Assembly: GCF_001638985.1 (NCBI RefSeq)
Contig: NW_017265139.1
Span: 434,001-498,000 of the forward strand
Origin: Phycomyces blakesleeanus NRRL 1555(-)
Lineage: Eukaryota; Mucoromycota; Mucoromycetes; Mucorales; Phycomycetaceae
Direction: 5' to 3'
Length of the DNA: 64,000 bases
This document shows, piece by piece, positions 1-10,574 of the stretch. Within the stretch, counting starts at the first letter, position 1, and each line of letters starts with the position of its first letter. The notes beneath the pieces are model-generated. The model worked only from the letters and a program-made list of their open reading frames with translations, was not told the origin of the DNA and made no database searches. The position numbers and the translations under genes are program-made.

Positions 1-2039
1 GACCAATAAACAAATACAAGGAGGCTAAATGTTATTTTGATGTATCTATAGTATAATAGTCGAATGATTAATATCTAGGTAGCTCTCATTTATATCTATC
101 TAGTAATATATTTATTTGGTTATTTACGTACTATATTCTCATGTATCAAATCCACGTATGATACATAAAAGAATAGGTCTACAAAATACAGTATTATTCA
201 CGGGCAAGGATTTTAAGCTTTACACACCTTTATCTTTTACTCTTGCAAGTACTCAATTAACTGGACTACATCATATAATCTTACACAATTTCTTAGTATT
301 TCATCCCTATCAATTGGGACTTTCAAAAGCACCATCCAAACCTCGTATATCTAGTCCTTTGCGTATTGAAAAACAATTAAAGAAGCCACCCCATTCTGAG
401 TCCTTACTCTCAAGGCATCAATACAAGAAACCGGATAGAATACAGAGCTCCTTGAGCCCCTACAAGACCTGGTTACCAAAGCCCACAGAGTCGCTGTACA
501 TACCTACGCACTTCTCAGGTACATATTTCTTACCAGGTTATCACGCAACCCGCGCTTAAATCTTGACGGGTATATTAAGTAAGATATTATTTTCTTGATG
601 TCTCTTTGTTGTTGTTTGATCATGGCACTGCATTCTATATAACAGAAAGGACAAGGTGAAATTGTCGGCTCATTTATTGTCACGACTATGCCTATATTAC
701 TGTAATTATCTCTATACGCTGCTTATTTTACGCAAATACCAAAAGTCAAACCAGCCATCAATATTTATTCCACACGTTTTGCCTTTGCTTCTATATTAAC
801 CAATCCAAAGCTAAAGAATGTCTAGCAAGCAATATCAGTTCTGAATTTGGTTGGTATTCTGTATTGATGGTAAAAAACTGGTTTGTATCTCACAACCATA
901 GATATGAATTAATCAATGGTGCATTAATTAGATGTCTACTTTGTAAGCATGAATCTGGTCTTTGTTTGTTTGATACACTTGGTATTTCCAAGCACTATCT
1001 TTCGTGCTCTCGGCTTTACCTTTAAACCTTCAAGCAAGTCGAAAACTCTCGCTAATATAGCCCCACCCTAATATATTTACCCGTACCATTAAAATTGTAA
1101 GTGCAAGAAGACAGGCAGAAGAAGATCTCCAGGAGGGTTGTCGTGTGAGACAAAGACTGACAAGAATTCAAAAAAAAAAAGCAAATATTCCACTCTAATA
1201 TCGCTAAGGTTCACCCAAGGTACCGAATGTTAATCTATTACATTTGAATAATTTTATTATATTTATTTCTGTACTGGGTTGAAGAAGTGAGATCTTTAAA
1301 AGTGTAGCCTTGCTTTTGAACTACAATAATAATAAAGAGAGAGAAAGAGAGAATTTAGTGCTTAATTAAAATTGTCTATAAAACACACTTTTAACCCCGG
1401 AAAACTTGAAAAAATCTCACTAAAATTGCCCTTTTTCTCTATAGTGTATTATACATGTATTAAGCCAAGGAAATGAATTGAAAATAATATCTAATAAATA
1501 TAGCGTCTTTAAATTGTAGTCAAATATTAGATTACTCACCTCAAATATAATAAAAACAAGTAAGCCTTGAAAATGAAATAGAAAGGGCATATCATAAATT
1601 GCCTTAGTACCAAAGTTTATTGTCTATATGCATAATAAAGGAACTGTAGTCATTAGTTATATGACAATATTTCTATACGTATATATATATATATATGCAT
1701 TCTCTCTCTCTTTCTTCTTCATTGTTTGAGCATGTACTTGAAATAACAAATTAGAAGCAAGACATTATTCTCTTTCTGTATAATTATTGTCTGTTGGCGA
1801 AAGTGCATGGAATTGGAGAGGGTAGTTTACTAGTGCCGTCACATCACTTGTTTCCGCGGCATATGCTTGAATACGATTTTATTGCCAGTGTTTCTTTTCT
1901 TTTTTCCTATCTCTACGCTATATACGTATAAGCACACACACACACACACACAAAGATACAATAAAACACCTATATACACATACAGTCATATAATTACAAA
2001 CCTGCAGATCTCTTTAATTATAAAAATAACATAATTTAC
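1..2039. other. AT-rich intergenic region upstream of the DENND11-like gene
   Basis: No convincing gene is visible. A 147-codon open stretch at 116-559 (+) begins with TTG, has no recognisable domain, and is probably chance or a decayed element; part of its opposite strand is also largely open. The region contains a run of A at 1170-1179, a (TA)n at 1680-1696, a (CA)n at 1935-1952 and one copy of a diverged dispersed repeat (about 1443-1740). The last 100 bases presumably hold the promoter and 5' leader of the gene starting at 2040. Confidence 0.5.
1443..1740 (+). repeat. Diverged dispersed repeat, copy 1
   Basis: This stretch aligns colinearly with 20969-21260 in the same orientation. Shared blocks include TATACATGTATTAA, AATATCTAAYAAATATRGCG, CTTTAAATT, AAGTAAGC, GTATAATAAAG-like and ATTTCTATAC, in the same order and at similar spacing. 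No ORF is visible in either copy. It is best explained as an old non-coding transposable-element fragment or duplicated intergenic segment. The similarity was judged by eye only. Confidence 0.55.
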
Positions 2040-3616
2040 ATGAGTATTATTGGTGATTCTACAGTTGATTTGAATGTCTTGCAAAGTCCAGACTGCACAA
2101 CCACCGACACTGAAATATTACCAGAAGATAAAAGGTGGGGTGATCAACAAGCATTTAATGGCAGTACAAATCAAATTCACCATTCATTCTTATTTCATTC
2201 TATTTCTTTTTCTTTTTTTTTTCTTTAAAAAAAAGTCAATCAGAATCACCAATTGGCGGACCATCCAATGTGAATCGTAATGAACAAATAAATGGAAAGT
2301 CCTCTGGAAATGTTGTGGCTGTATTTATTGTTAAGTTTGACGCCTATCACGGCAATATCATTGAGTGGCAATATCCAGAAAGCAAGTAATCCAATAAAAA
2401 CAGTAATATGTTTGGATACGAAATACATGGCATTAAAACGGCACAATATATACATACATTATTACCCTTTTCTTTTAGCATTCGATTTAAACAACGTTGA
2501 ATATCAGGCGATTTGTAGTGGGCTTCATCGTGTTGACTCTGATCTGATGTAGGACTTTCTTTTGTTTCGGTGAAAGTGAGGGGTGAGGGGTGAGGGTGAG
2601 TTAGGATAGTCATAGTTCCTTCATTAAACTCATACACTGTATATACACATACGAAGTTTATTTTCTCGGCCACCGTATTTTGGTTTGAGTGCATTTAAAA
2701 AGGTACCCATTGAAAGTGACAGAGGAGCATGTATGAAGGCAGTCGGAATTATCGTGAAACCAGACGGGAATGCATGCGGGAAAGTATGGCGCCACAGTCC
2801 ATACTTACAGAAGCAGGTGGAGTAAGTCATGATTTTGGGGTAAAAGTTGATTTACATTCTATATACATATATTTACAGTATGTCTTTTTATTCTTATATT
2901 AAACATATCTTAGTCGTTGCATGGATGGTTCTGGGGATGAAGAAGGACTGCATAAATCTCTGAAAGAATATTACAACTCCCATCAGTCAAATACTGAGCA
3001 AGGTGATCCAGAAGGACCGCCAAGAAATCCATCGCAAGACTACTCTTGGCCTTCTTTAAACACAAGCAAGAAAGTGTCCATTTCCGGCGAGTTTAAGGAC
3101 GATGATATGTGTGCAGAGTCCCTTAATAGTATTCTAGAAAATTATGCACATAATGTGGCAGTAGCAACGGATACCTTGTCTTGTGTTTTTAACGAACAGG
3201 ATACATTGCATCCAGCCCTTGGATTCCCGGCTTTTGTAAAGCAGTTTGGGCCAAGCATATTTATCCTCTGGAAAGCCGTGCTATTACGAAAAAGAATTAT
3301 CTTTATGACAGATCCCCCAATGAGCCATGCCTGCCAATTGGGTAATTAACTCACTGCTATTTTCTTTCTTGGATTCTTACTTGGTTATAATGTAGTCTTT
3401 AATACATGTTTGCTTGGAAGTCTGTCTCACATGCCAGATAACATTGTCAAAGAAGACTCGCTTCAAGGGCCTATCCCCAGGTTTGCTTCAGGCGTTAATG
3501 ATATCACAGATCTAGAAAACAGCCAGGGAAATTATGTGATTTGTAAGTACAAAATAAACGAGAAAGAAAGAGAAAAAAGGGGAGAGGGGGAGGGGGAGGG
3601 GGAGTGAGTTGAAAAC

Positions 3617-3649
<33 letters not shown>

Positions 3650-4831
3650 TTGTACTGTGGATTTATTAGGTACATCAGATACAATCTTTAAGAGTAAATT
3701 AGATCTCTATGATGTATTGGTAACTCTACCGGCTCCTTCCTTTACCAGCTCCTCACACATAAACGGCAGATCAGATGAAACCGATTCGGCCTCAAACTCT
3801 CAAGGCCACTCCTCGAGTTTTGCTCTGGCTGATCTTAATAGCCACCCCGAGATACGTGTCACAGGAAACTTTATTCCCGCCCATTCCAATCCTGCAGATC
3901 ACACTCGGTTTTGCATCTTGTGGCATGCCTTCCAGGTAGCAGAAGGCGCACGGCAGTCTACTGATTCGAGCATGGCAACTCAGGCAGCCCTTACAACCCT
4001 CCTAGCTAGCCAAGAACAAACGGTGACGAATTGGTTTGACACTTTAGTGTGGAAAGGTTGTCTTTGGTGGTATAAAAATGCTACCATTAACACCTCAAGT
4101 GATATACCAAAGGGTAGTACACACTCGGATGATGGGTGTGGCCAGACGGGAAGCTCGTGGCAGAAAGTTTTTGGGGGAGTAGGGTCACGCAAGGACTATG
4201 GCAGAAGGAGCCGTAAAGGCAAATTGTTCCGTAATGAGGTCGCGATGGATTCTGTTGAGCAGCAAGAATTGCTTTTGGGAAGAGATGGTGCTAGTCTTAT
4301 GGATGACGAACAAGATGCCCAAGCCATTCACGCCGATTTTTTCGATGTAGTTGCTGCTCGTATGTCATTGGATACACCTGCTACCCAAAATCAAGGTGTG
4401 GTAGAAGGTCAATCGGTTACCACAGAAGAAAGAGAAAACGAGAAAATAGCCGGAGGGCTCGTCGAGTAAGTCATTATTTCTTTTTATATATATATGTGTG
4501 TGTGTGTGTGTTTAAACGAAATATAATTGAAGTTAACAGTGTCTACTATAAAATAATTAGATTTTTTCACCTTTTGTCATCCCAGTTGCTGTTAATGCTT
4601 AATACCATACTATTGGCAAATGAGGATGGTTTAGAGGATACAATTCTTTACCCTCAAGACATGTTGCATCTTGGATTGGATCCACAAAGTGACGGTGAAT
4701 TTGTGTGTGAACTGGCTCAATTGTACTTTGGCAAGCAGATACGAGTGGCCGGTTGCTTTGAACTCGGTGTTTGCTGTAAAGGTCTTGGGTCTTGCTGTAA
4801 CCCACGCACAAGAGGATCAATCAGAATTTAA
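2040..4831 (+). CDS. DENN domain protein, DENND11/LCHN-like
   Basis: Eight exons: 2040-2134, 2236-2381, 2479-2548, 2657-2821, 2914-3341, 3396-3542, 3670-4465, 4561-4831 (705 aa). The joined protein follows the DENND11/LCHN family closely: VVAVFIVKFDAYHGNIIEWQ then YPETFDLNNVEY, SGLHRVDSDLILFSRPPYFG, a KQFGPSIFILWKAVLLRKRI block, CTSDTIFKSKLDLYDV, FFHLLSSQLLLMLNTIL and GLDPQSD near the C terminus. DENN proteins are generally Rab guanine-nucleotide exchange factors or related trafficking regulators. It has an acidic, Ser-rich insert (about residues 160-220) and an extra loop before the last helix block. Intron 2 (2382-2478) needs a GC donor (GCAAGT) to keep frame, and the resulting spacing matches the family exactly. 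Intron 6 carries a (GATAAT)n microsatellite. The N-terminal exon is poorly conserved, so the start is the least certain part. Confidence 0.85.
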
Positions 4832-4927
4832 ATTGCCTTTATCTTAATTTAATAATAATAATAGTAATAATAATAATAATCTTTCACCTATATATAATAG
4901 CAATATGAAAGAGAGAGAGGAAAGAGT

Positions 4928-6125
4928 CTAGCTATGAAATAGTCCAATACGCCACAGGGCCACTGCCAATTCTACAGTGTTAGAGTGCTTTGGAATCCCA
5001 ATGGCAACCATATATTTTCCTGTGATATCCAACTCCTTACAAATCACATCTCTCTCTTCTTCTGACCAGAACCGCTGTGAGTCATAACAGGGCACATTCT
5101 GGAAAATGCGGGGGGTTTCCGATGAAGCCGATGACCCCAGTACAACCTTGTGATTCAGCTCACAGCACTCTCCAGAAGACTCACCGCGATCTTTCCCTTC
5201 TCCTCCGCTCTCATCTCCACTTTCACTTCCATTTCTACCTCCTCTTACGACCACAATGCATTGGAAACCCCTTTCTACTTTTGAGTAGTCCTTCTCTGCA
5301 ACTTCCCATCGCTGGGGTGCAACAAGCGTCAGGGGTACCGAAAGAAATCGGTCTCGAAAGAGGCCTAGGGCTTGCTGATTAATGGTCTTTTCGACCTGAT
5401 GTACCATGCCAAGCGGATACGTCACTTCACCTCTGAAAGCAGCATCGTGGCCTATTATCTTACGTGTATCAATTAGCTCCGATACGCAGGAATTGTGTAT
5501 AGAGTATATATATATATATATATATATATATACGCGTGTGTGTGTGCATATGTGCAGTAGTTATAATACCTTTAGCTCCAAACAGTTCAAGCACTCTTTT
5601 ACACAACTTTACATAATATCCTTTTCCAGTCATCTCATGAGGCTTTCCAACTGTCGGAAATGCCCAATTTTGTTTAGTCTTGGGATGATAACCAGCACCA
5701 AATCTAATCAAAAGCTCTACACACAGGAACACATAAGAATAAGACGATAAATAGTGTCAATATTATAATACAAACTTCAGTCTATTTAAAATAAAATAAA
5801 AGCATATATTTACTTGAAGGAAAGGCACGTCTGTAAAAAAGGCATTGTCTTATAGGTGATGCCAAGATGGCAGCTGTACATTAATAGCAAAGTTAATTCA
5901 GAGTTTATGGGCCGAGATTTCAACTCATTGAGTATTGACTTTCTCACCATATGGACTAGCCACCATTCTTGCTTCAAGTGACTCGGGCTGGTGTTTTTCA
6001 TGCTTTTTTAATTGTGCTGGTGTTACTGCAACTTTTCCAGCTGGTTTTTGTAACCATTGTCGAACTAGGGATGCTATTTGAGAGTTTCCTTTAGGTGATG
6101 CTGGTGGTAATGATGCTCCTCTCAT
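4928..6125 (-). CDS. Conserved fungal protein, probably mitochondrial (LASPIR motif)
   Basis: Minus-strand exons in reading order: 6125-5948, 5873-5814, 5717-5580, 5478-4928 (308 aa). The N terminus is short, basic and serine/alanine-rich, followed by VASPYAAILASPIRQCLFYR, RRAFPSKLLIRFGAGYHP, FPTVGKPHEMTGKGYYVKL and a C-terminal half with an acidic Gly/Ser-rich insert (about residues 200-230). The LASPIR-C-x-RR-PS-LLIRF pattern reminds me of conserved fungal proteins associated with mitochondria, but I cannot name the family. The last intron would be GT...GG (donor after 5580, exon resuming at 5478). No AG acceptor keeps the frame, whereas this junction gives a natural GAK-ELIDTRKIIG and total length divisible by three. 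The start ATG at 6125 is the first one matching the conserved part. It converges on the DENND11-like gene with 96 bp between stop codons. Confidence 0.65.
5500..5550. repeat. (TA)n / (GT)n microsatellite inside an intron
   Basis: Alternating TA followed by alternating pyrimidine-purine GT sequence. It lies in the last intron of the preceding minus-strand gene, just upstream of the anomalous 3' splice site. Confidence 0.8.
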
Positions 6126-6438
6126 GATGACATCTTCAAAGGAATTATAAACAAACAAAAAAAACCCCTCCTCTACAATTATTATTGTTAATTCCCACAA
6201 CACACAGCAAGTCACCTTTCTCCCCAGAAACCTTTTTGAAGGATGATTATGGTTTGCCTTTCCACTATCTATATTAATTCACCTTTCTAAATTCCCTCCA
6301 CATTTGCCTTTACCAAATTCTTCCTTTTCCATGAAATGATTGCAGTTTTTTTTTAAAGAAAAAAGGGAAGAAACTATATTTATTCATCCTTTATGAGTGT
6401 ATATATGTTTGTTTGTTTTTGTGTAAGAAGTAGATTAT

Positions 6439-6858
6439 TTAACACTCGATGGACATAGTCCTGGTGGAGGATAGACAGTGATTGACTGTGGCATTGGGTC
6501 GGCAGGGTGTGGGCCGGGTTTGAAGTTTCTTTTCCTTGAGTGCCATGCGGGCTTGATAGCGCCGTTCTTGTCTTGAGAGATGCTTGGCCGAAGAAGATGA
6601 ATCATTGTTCTCTGACGAGGTTTCTTTTTTATTTGAGGGTTCAGGACCTGGGCTTTTAATTGAAATTGGGTCCTTTGGAATGTCATCTAGGATGGCCTCT
6701 TTCGGGACAGGCTGTAATTGCTGTGGTTCTTTGGGCACTGGGGATACTTGAATCCAGTCACCGTCTTCTTCATATTGATCAAGGCCATGGCGATAGGTTT
6801 CTTGCTGCTGCTGCTTCTGCTCTTGAGGAGATAACCAAGTAGAGAGCCAGTCTAGCAT
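6439..6858 (-). CDS. Small disordered protein with a LIR-like motif
   Basis: Single open frame of 139 aa, start chosen at the ATG at 6858 because the upstream extension is low-complexity and phenylalanine-rich. The N terminus is MLDWLSTWLS, then a Gln-rich stretch, then EEDGDWIQV (about residues 29-37), then a Pro/Ser/Lys-rich disordered tail with a basic SRQERRYQARMALKEKK helix. An aromatic residue followed by x-x-V and preceded by acidic residues fits the core of an Atg8/LC3-interacting region, but such short motifs are common by chance. No family recognised. It lies between the LASPIR protein and RIT1 on the same strand. It could carry a spliced 5' exon that I did not identify. Confidence 0.5.
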   Translation of the reverse strand: MLDWLSTWLSPQEQKQQQQETYRHGLDQYEEDGDWIQVSPVPKEPQQLQPVPKEAILDDIPKDPISIKSPGPEPSNKKETSSENNDSSSSAKHLSRQERRYQARMALKEKKLQTRPTPCRPNATVNHCLSSTRTMSIEC

Positions 6859-8172
6859 ATGAATTAAAAAGAAAAGATGAGGGAGAAAAGATAGGGTATC
6901 TTGATCTTTTTTTTTCTGAGAAAAAAAAGATATCAAGGTTTTCGTTTGGAGATATTGTGTTCTTTGAAAAAGGAGAATAAGGTCGTCGATTGGGAATAAA
7001 ACCAACGGAATATAACAAAGTAAAGTAGTGTAGTGAGGTTTTTTAAAGCAAGGGGATTTGTTTTTGGCCGTGCTTAGCCAACGGAACCAAGAGCAATCGA
7101 ATTAAGAAAAAGGGTTTTGGCCTTTATCTATCTTCTAATTGTCCTACCCATGTGACATGCATTTAATGGAGTTGAAGTCATTACTTCATCCTGGGATTTC
7201 ATGGTCACATCTTTACATAACAAAAAGGCTCTTGTAACATCACGATCGAGTCATTTGATAAGAGACTTTGGGGGTTACTTCGGCACAAGATAATTATTTC
7301 ATAAAGACTATTGAATGTATATATATAGATACTATACATATAAAAAATTAGGCGCGAAAAATAATAATAAATGATTCATTTCATGGTAACCCGTCAAGTT
7401 AATTTATCACTAACTCCAAACAGCCCAGCTCTTTTACACACGTGTGTAATCAAACAAGACTAGGCACCGTCGTCGTTGTCTTTCTCTTCGTATGCTTCTA
7501 CTGATTAGAGCACGTTTTTTGGTATATATATATATATATATTTCACCTTGACCTTGACCTTGACCTTGTATATATAAAATATATGTACATATATTAGCGG
7601 CATAAAGAAAATGTCAAAACAAAAAACAAAAAAACATAGACATACACACAGACAGACAGAGAATTAGTTTCTAACCAATAGGACCCTGACAACCAACAAG
7701 ATTTAGCATAAATTTGAATGGCTACATAAGATACTTGTCTATTTGTCATTATAAAGCAAGTTTATAATATACGTATTTGCAAGGGGGGAAGGAAAAATAA
7801 AGATAGAGGGGATTTTTGGGGGACAAAGGGTTCTTTGTGTGTTTGTGTGTGTGTGTAGGGGAAATAATAATAATAATGATAGTTGAATCTTGAGATTTGG
7901 CTTTTGTTTTATGTTTTTCGACCCCATGGTATATTTTTGAATATTCAGCTATATTTTTATTTTTAATTTTTGGAGCCTGGGAACTATATTTTTGTTTGTT
8001 GTAATGTATACAAAGTCTATTATAATTATAATTATTTTGATTAGTGAATCTTGTTCTCCAAAGTCAATGCGCTGTCTGGCTGAGCTTAGTCATGTGCAGT
8101 AGAAGAGCTGCTCATAAAATAAGTATTGATCTTCTTCAGCGTAGCTCTTGAAGGAGATGCCTATGATCATCA
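6859..8172. other. Intergenic region between the LIR-like protein gene and RIT1
   Basis: About 1.3 kb without a credible gene. It holds the promoter region of the 6858 gene and the 3' flank of RIT1. Visible are (TA)n at 7523-7541, a hexamer tandem (ACCTTG, about four copies, 7546-7567) and a (GT)n near 7836-7856. A 62-codon minus-strand frame at 7739-7927 is low complexity and was not accepted. Confidence 0.5.
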
Positions 8173-10416
8173 TTAGTTTTCGAGTAACCCAGATTTAAAA
8201 CGAACCTTTGGACGGCTAGAAATAATAGAAAGTAGGTGGTGCTGTATCACTTGTTTATCCACTAATATATATACATATGCAAAGTATTATTTAACAAATA
8301 AATAAATCAAATTAACCTTGAAAATGACAGGGTTCCTTACCACGACCGACTCCCTCGGGTTGGAATACACCTAAAATGTATTACATATGTTTTTCCTTGT
8401 TAAACAAGATAAAATAAAAGGCACGATTTAAAGACCTTTATATATATATATATTACCTTTCTGGTCAAAATATTTTACAAGAATAGCCAATGCAATCCCT
8501 ACTGACCGGTCTTGTCCTAAGAAAAATAAAATGAGTCAAGATCCATCAGAATAAGTCAATACCAACCTTTTGCACAATGCACCAAAACTCTGCGCTTCTC
8601 CAGCAATGGCTGCCGCACAAATGCAAGTGCAATCCCAATATGATCAAACAAAGCCTGTTGACCTTTCTTTCCTTCCGGGATCGGTAATTGTATGTATTGG
8701 TGTTTGTGTTCTTCAAGCTTGTTTTCGTTATATTCAAGAGTTGTACAATTCACTACGACGTCAAACTCTTTCCAGCACATTGGAGGTTTGCCACTGGTCC
8801 GAGTACCAACTGCAATACCAGTGTTTGAAATATAATGGTACTTTTGGTCTCCTTCTTCATCCTCTTCAATATGTCCTTTTGAGCTTTTTACCAAGGCTCG
8901 CACCTTGTCTTCACATTCTACAGCACTACTGACATCCAATAAGTCCTCTCGATTTTTCCAGAAAAGGCTGTGTGTGAGTCCCTAGATGTTATTATTTTTT
9001 TATAAAAAAACCCTTAAATATTGATTTACATCTATTGATTGATTGATTGCTTTTTTTTTACCAAGCACCACGCTTCTTGGTCGTCACCCGAACCTTGAAC
9101 ATAGAGATAACCTGATCTTGCTTGGCATCCCGACTCGACTGCTTGCGAAGCACTTAAGCAAATCACAGGCCAGAATGTTGCATCTCCGTAATCAGGTGCG
9201 TTTGCAAACAATGAGGATTGGGGAGTGAACCAAAGTGGTCTCAGCGGCTTTCGAAGAAGACCCTCAAGGGGTTGCATGTCTACACCTGAGCTCTAAAATT
9301 TAATAAGGGTTATAAGTGATAATCATCAACACAGTAATGTTAATAATAATAGTGATATTAATACCAATAAACGTTCAGCAAACATGTCAAGTTTAGATGT
9401 AATCTGCGAATCCTCTGATCTGGAAACAATTGATGGCAAGGAGTAGAAACTAGTGTCCCAGTTGTCTAGAGTAGGAAGACTAGCACGAGAACGATAGATG
9501 GCCAGTGCTCGGTTGATGACAGCACACCATATAGGAACGGTCTTTGACAAGGCATCTGGGATCCTCTTACCACGACGAGTAGAATCAACAATCACACACC
9601 TTTTATATATAGTATTGTTTAATAAGGGATACAATAGAATTTATTACTATTAGATTGTTGTCTTTCTGCGTGTGTGTTTATATTAAAATCAATATTTACC
9701 CTCCATGGGTAGCAATTGTTCTGATTAAGCTAAGGTTGTTTCTTCTCAGGTTAAAATCCCATTGACCAGTGTGTCCATCGGTTGATTTGAAATAGGCTGA
9801 ATAGACTTTTCGCTAATTACACAAAACCTTTGTGTTAACGTACACTACTTGTAAGCTAACAATCAAATAACAGAAAAAAAAAGACAACAACAGCAACAAG
9901 ATATTTTATATTATGTTGTATTGTTCTTTTTGTATTCAATTTTATCTTTTATTTTTAAAAAGAAGTAGTATTCTACCTTGGAACGGTCAATATACCACGA
10001 TCCACAACGTTCATTGGCTTTATATTTTATCAAATCGTATTGAATCGCATTTCATTTCATTTCATTTCGTTTCATTTCATTGTGTTTTGTTTTCGTTTCA
10101 GAGTTTGTCAGTATCCTTTAGAACAAGATCTAACATTTCTTTTTTTTTCATTAATTTAAATATTGATCTAACCAATTGCAGCCAATGTAGGAAACATTTC
10201 CAAGATCTCATTAACAAATGAAGCATCTTCCTCGATTGACTTTAGACGATTGAAACTATATTGTATCTTGTCAGTCAAACATAATGATAATAGCAGTAGT
10301 AATTTTCTATTGCTCAAAAGAAGAAGTAGTAGGAGTGAAACTAACATGTTCTTGTTGTCTTTACGCAGTTGATTCGTCTCTGAATGAAACTCATGCTCAA
10401 ATAATTTAGAATCCAT
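8173..10416 (-). CDS. RIT1: tRNA A64-2'-O-ribosylphosphate transferase (initiator tRNA modification)
   Basis: Ten minus-strand exons: 10416-10346, 10255-10173, 10017-9977, 9812-9700, 9599-9365, 9292-9062, 8981-8567, 8516-8457, 8370-8341, 8261-8173 (455 aa). Rit1 adds a ribosyl phosphate to the 2'-OH of A64 in initiator methionine tRNA, which keeps it out of elongation. Family hallmarks seen in order: NRLKSIEEDASFVNEI, ANERCGSWYI, AYFKSTDGHTGQWDFNLRR, CVIVDSTRRGKRIPDALSKT with VPIWCAVINRA, and the C-terminal phosphatase-like loop VHCAKGQDRSVGIALAI (HCx5R). All introns are GT-AG and the exon phases agree throughout. The C-terminal end (SRPKVRFKSGLLEN) is shorter than usual. It is divergent from the METTL16-like gene, with 158 bp between the start codons. 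Confidence 0.93.
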
Positions 10417-10574
10417 TCTTTTGAATGCCTCATCAATCCCCTAATGTCAATTGTATATATATATATATATTAATATTAATATATAAAAATATAAACGTAT
10501 AATTTGCACAATCCAATCTCAGCATCATCTTCTATCTGTCTCTTTCTCATTTGCATTTCTTTTTCGATCTTTGA
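10417..10574. promoter_or_regulatory. Divergent promoter shared by RIT1 and the METTL16-like gene
   Basis: Only 158 bp separate the RIT1 ATG (10416, minus) from the METTL16-like ATG (10575, plus). The segment contains a (TA)n tract at about 10454-10486 and pyrimidine-rich DNA before the plus-strand start. Both products modify RNA, so shared regulation is plausible, but no factor site was identified. Confidence 0.6.

Noticed and set aside
116..559. 147-codon open frame near the left edge
   Set aside because: It starts at TTG, has no domain or splice context and lies in DNA whose opposite strand is also largely open. It may be part of a decayed element but cannot be called a gene.
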